Assembly (NCBI GenBank): GCA_018695085.1
Contig: JABHOU010000095.1
Location: 1 to 5,383, forward strand
Origin: Opitutia bacterium
Lineage (GTDB): Bacteria > Verrucomicrobiota > Verrucomicrobiia > Opitutales > Seribacteraceae
DNA: 5,383 bases
Direction of reading: 5' to 3'
How positions within the stretch are numbered: the first letter of the stretch is position 1; the number at the start of each line of letters is the position of its first letter. A model generated the notes under the pieces. The model saw nothing but the letters and a program-made list of their open reading frames with translations. It made no database searches and had not been told where the DNA came from. Of this stretch, positions 4,933-5,383 are shown one piece after another. The position numbers and the translations under genes are program-made.

Positions 4933-5383
4933 AACGTCAAAATCTCTGCGCGCTCCTTGTTCTGGCGAGTAATTGCCTAGCACTTTTTCTTTTGTTCTCA
5001 TGGAATGATTACTGGTGCCGACACGGGATTTATTTTTATTTGCCGGGACTCTTCTTTCTTTTCGGATCTACTCGACTGAGCAATCGAAACGGGGCGATAG
5101 TAGCATTTATTACGGGCTTACTAATAGACTCCACGAGCACAAGTTCCTTTGGTCTGCATGCCTTTGGTCTGACACTTTGCCATTTGATCGCCCGTGAAGG
5201 AGGTGAAGGGATGAAGTCAACTCGAAGTCTCAGACCACACATATATCAACAGTTCGCAAATCTCTTTCTTATCACTTCTGTTTCCATCTCAAGCTTTGCG
5301 CAATCAGCAGAAACAGCCATTCAAGGACTGGAACGACTTTCCATCGACATCATTGCATCACAACTCCTGCTGATCCCCGTGGG
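4929..5383 (+). CDS. mreD: Rod shape-determining protein MreD (partial, runs off right edge)
   Basis: MreD is a small polytopic inner-membrane protein that works with MreC in the elongasome. The frame starts in the ATGA overlap with the mreC stop and stays open to the edge: 151 codons. Family members are about 160-180 residues, so little is missing. Hydrophobic segments lie at about 5-24, 33-47, 55-68, 73-88, 108-126 and from 138 onwards. The most typical stretch is GAIVAFITGLLIDSTSTSS followed by FGLHAFGLTL (about 55-82), which matches the family pattern G-x-GLxxD followed by G and small residues. MreD sequences diverge strongly, so the call rests on hydrophobicity, this motif and position after mreC. 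A strong Shine-Dalgarno-like stretch with an in-frame ATG lies inside the gene. No Shine-Dalgarno precedes the true start; coupling to mreC is likely. Confidence 0.88.
   Translation, partial: MKRQNLCALLVLASNCLALFLLFSWNDYWCRHGIYFYLPGLFFLFGSTRLSNRNGAIVAFITGLLIDSTSTSSFGLHAFGLTLCHLIAREGGEGMKSTRSLRPHIYQQFANLFLITSVSISSFAQSAETAIQGLERLSIDIIASQLLLIPV
5197..5206 (+). promoter_or_regulatory. Internal perfect Shine-Dalgarno-like site in mreD with in-frame ATG at 5211
   Basis: AAGGAGGTGA matches ten bases of the usual complement to the 16S rRNA 3' end. An in-frame ATG follows at 5211, with seven bases between AGGAGG and ATG, close to ideal spacing. The bases also encode the cytoplasm-facing loop Glu-Gly-Gly-Glu of MreD. 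It could drive an internal start giving only the C-terminal part of MreD, pause ribosomes, or be a by-product of the amino acids encoded. The match is seen directly; function is unproven. Confidence 0.3.

Noticed and set aside
5015..5242. Plus-strand frame 5015-5197 and minus-strand frame 5036-5242
   Set aside because: Both overlap mreD, whose frame is open throughout and contiguous with mreC by the ATGA junction.
1..5383. Mobile element, CRISPR array, phage or defence system
   Set aside because: No transposase, integrase, terminal inverted repeats, direct-repeat arrays or defence domains are visible; all coding space is explained by household genes.

Overview
The window is an ordinary-looking stretch of bacterial chromosome carrying six protein genes: one truncated gene on the minus strand, then a plus-strand run of envelope genes. 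I recognise all six from their family motifs. GC content is moderate (about half, judged by eye), coding density is high, and I see no mobile element, CRISPR array, tRNA or rRNA. The mreB-mreC-mreD block, the style of the MreB and MreC proteins and the scarcity of Shine-Dalgarno sequences at gene starts make me favour a rod-shaped diderm bacterium, possibly Verrucomicrobiota (Opitutae-like). That taxonomic guess is inference from memory and not proven here.

Layout. Positions 1-758 (minus strand) hold the N-terminal two thirds of gcvT, the aminomethyltransferase (T-protein) of the glycine cleavage system, cut by the left edge. A 201-bp divergent gap follows (759-959), with two short perfect palindromes and a possible 25-codon leader ORF that ends in an ATGA overlap with the next gene. 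Positions 960-2051 encode a CNNM/CBS-domain membrane protein of the HlyC/CorC ion-transport superfamily, without the usual C-terminal transporter-associated domain. lgt (2051-2911), encoding prolipoprotein diacylglyceryl transferase, starts inside the stop codon of that gene (TAATG), so the two are very probably translationally coupled.

After a 118-bp gap that probably holds a promoter comes the rod-shape operon: mreB (3030-4070), mreC (4081-4932, TTG start) and mreD (4929 to the right edge, ATGA overlap with mreC). MreB is the actin-like filament; MreC and MreD are its membrane partners in the elongasome that directs side-wall peptidoglycan synthesis. PBP2 (mrdA) and RodA genes would be expected just beyond the right edge.

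I found no convincing undescribed system. The most unusual signals are small ones: two perfect 10-nt anti-Shine-Dalgarno matches buried inside mreC and mreD while the real gene starts have almost none, the possible leader peptide before the CNNM gene, and the domain-reduced CNNM protein.
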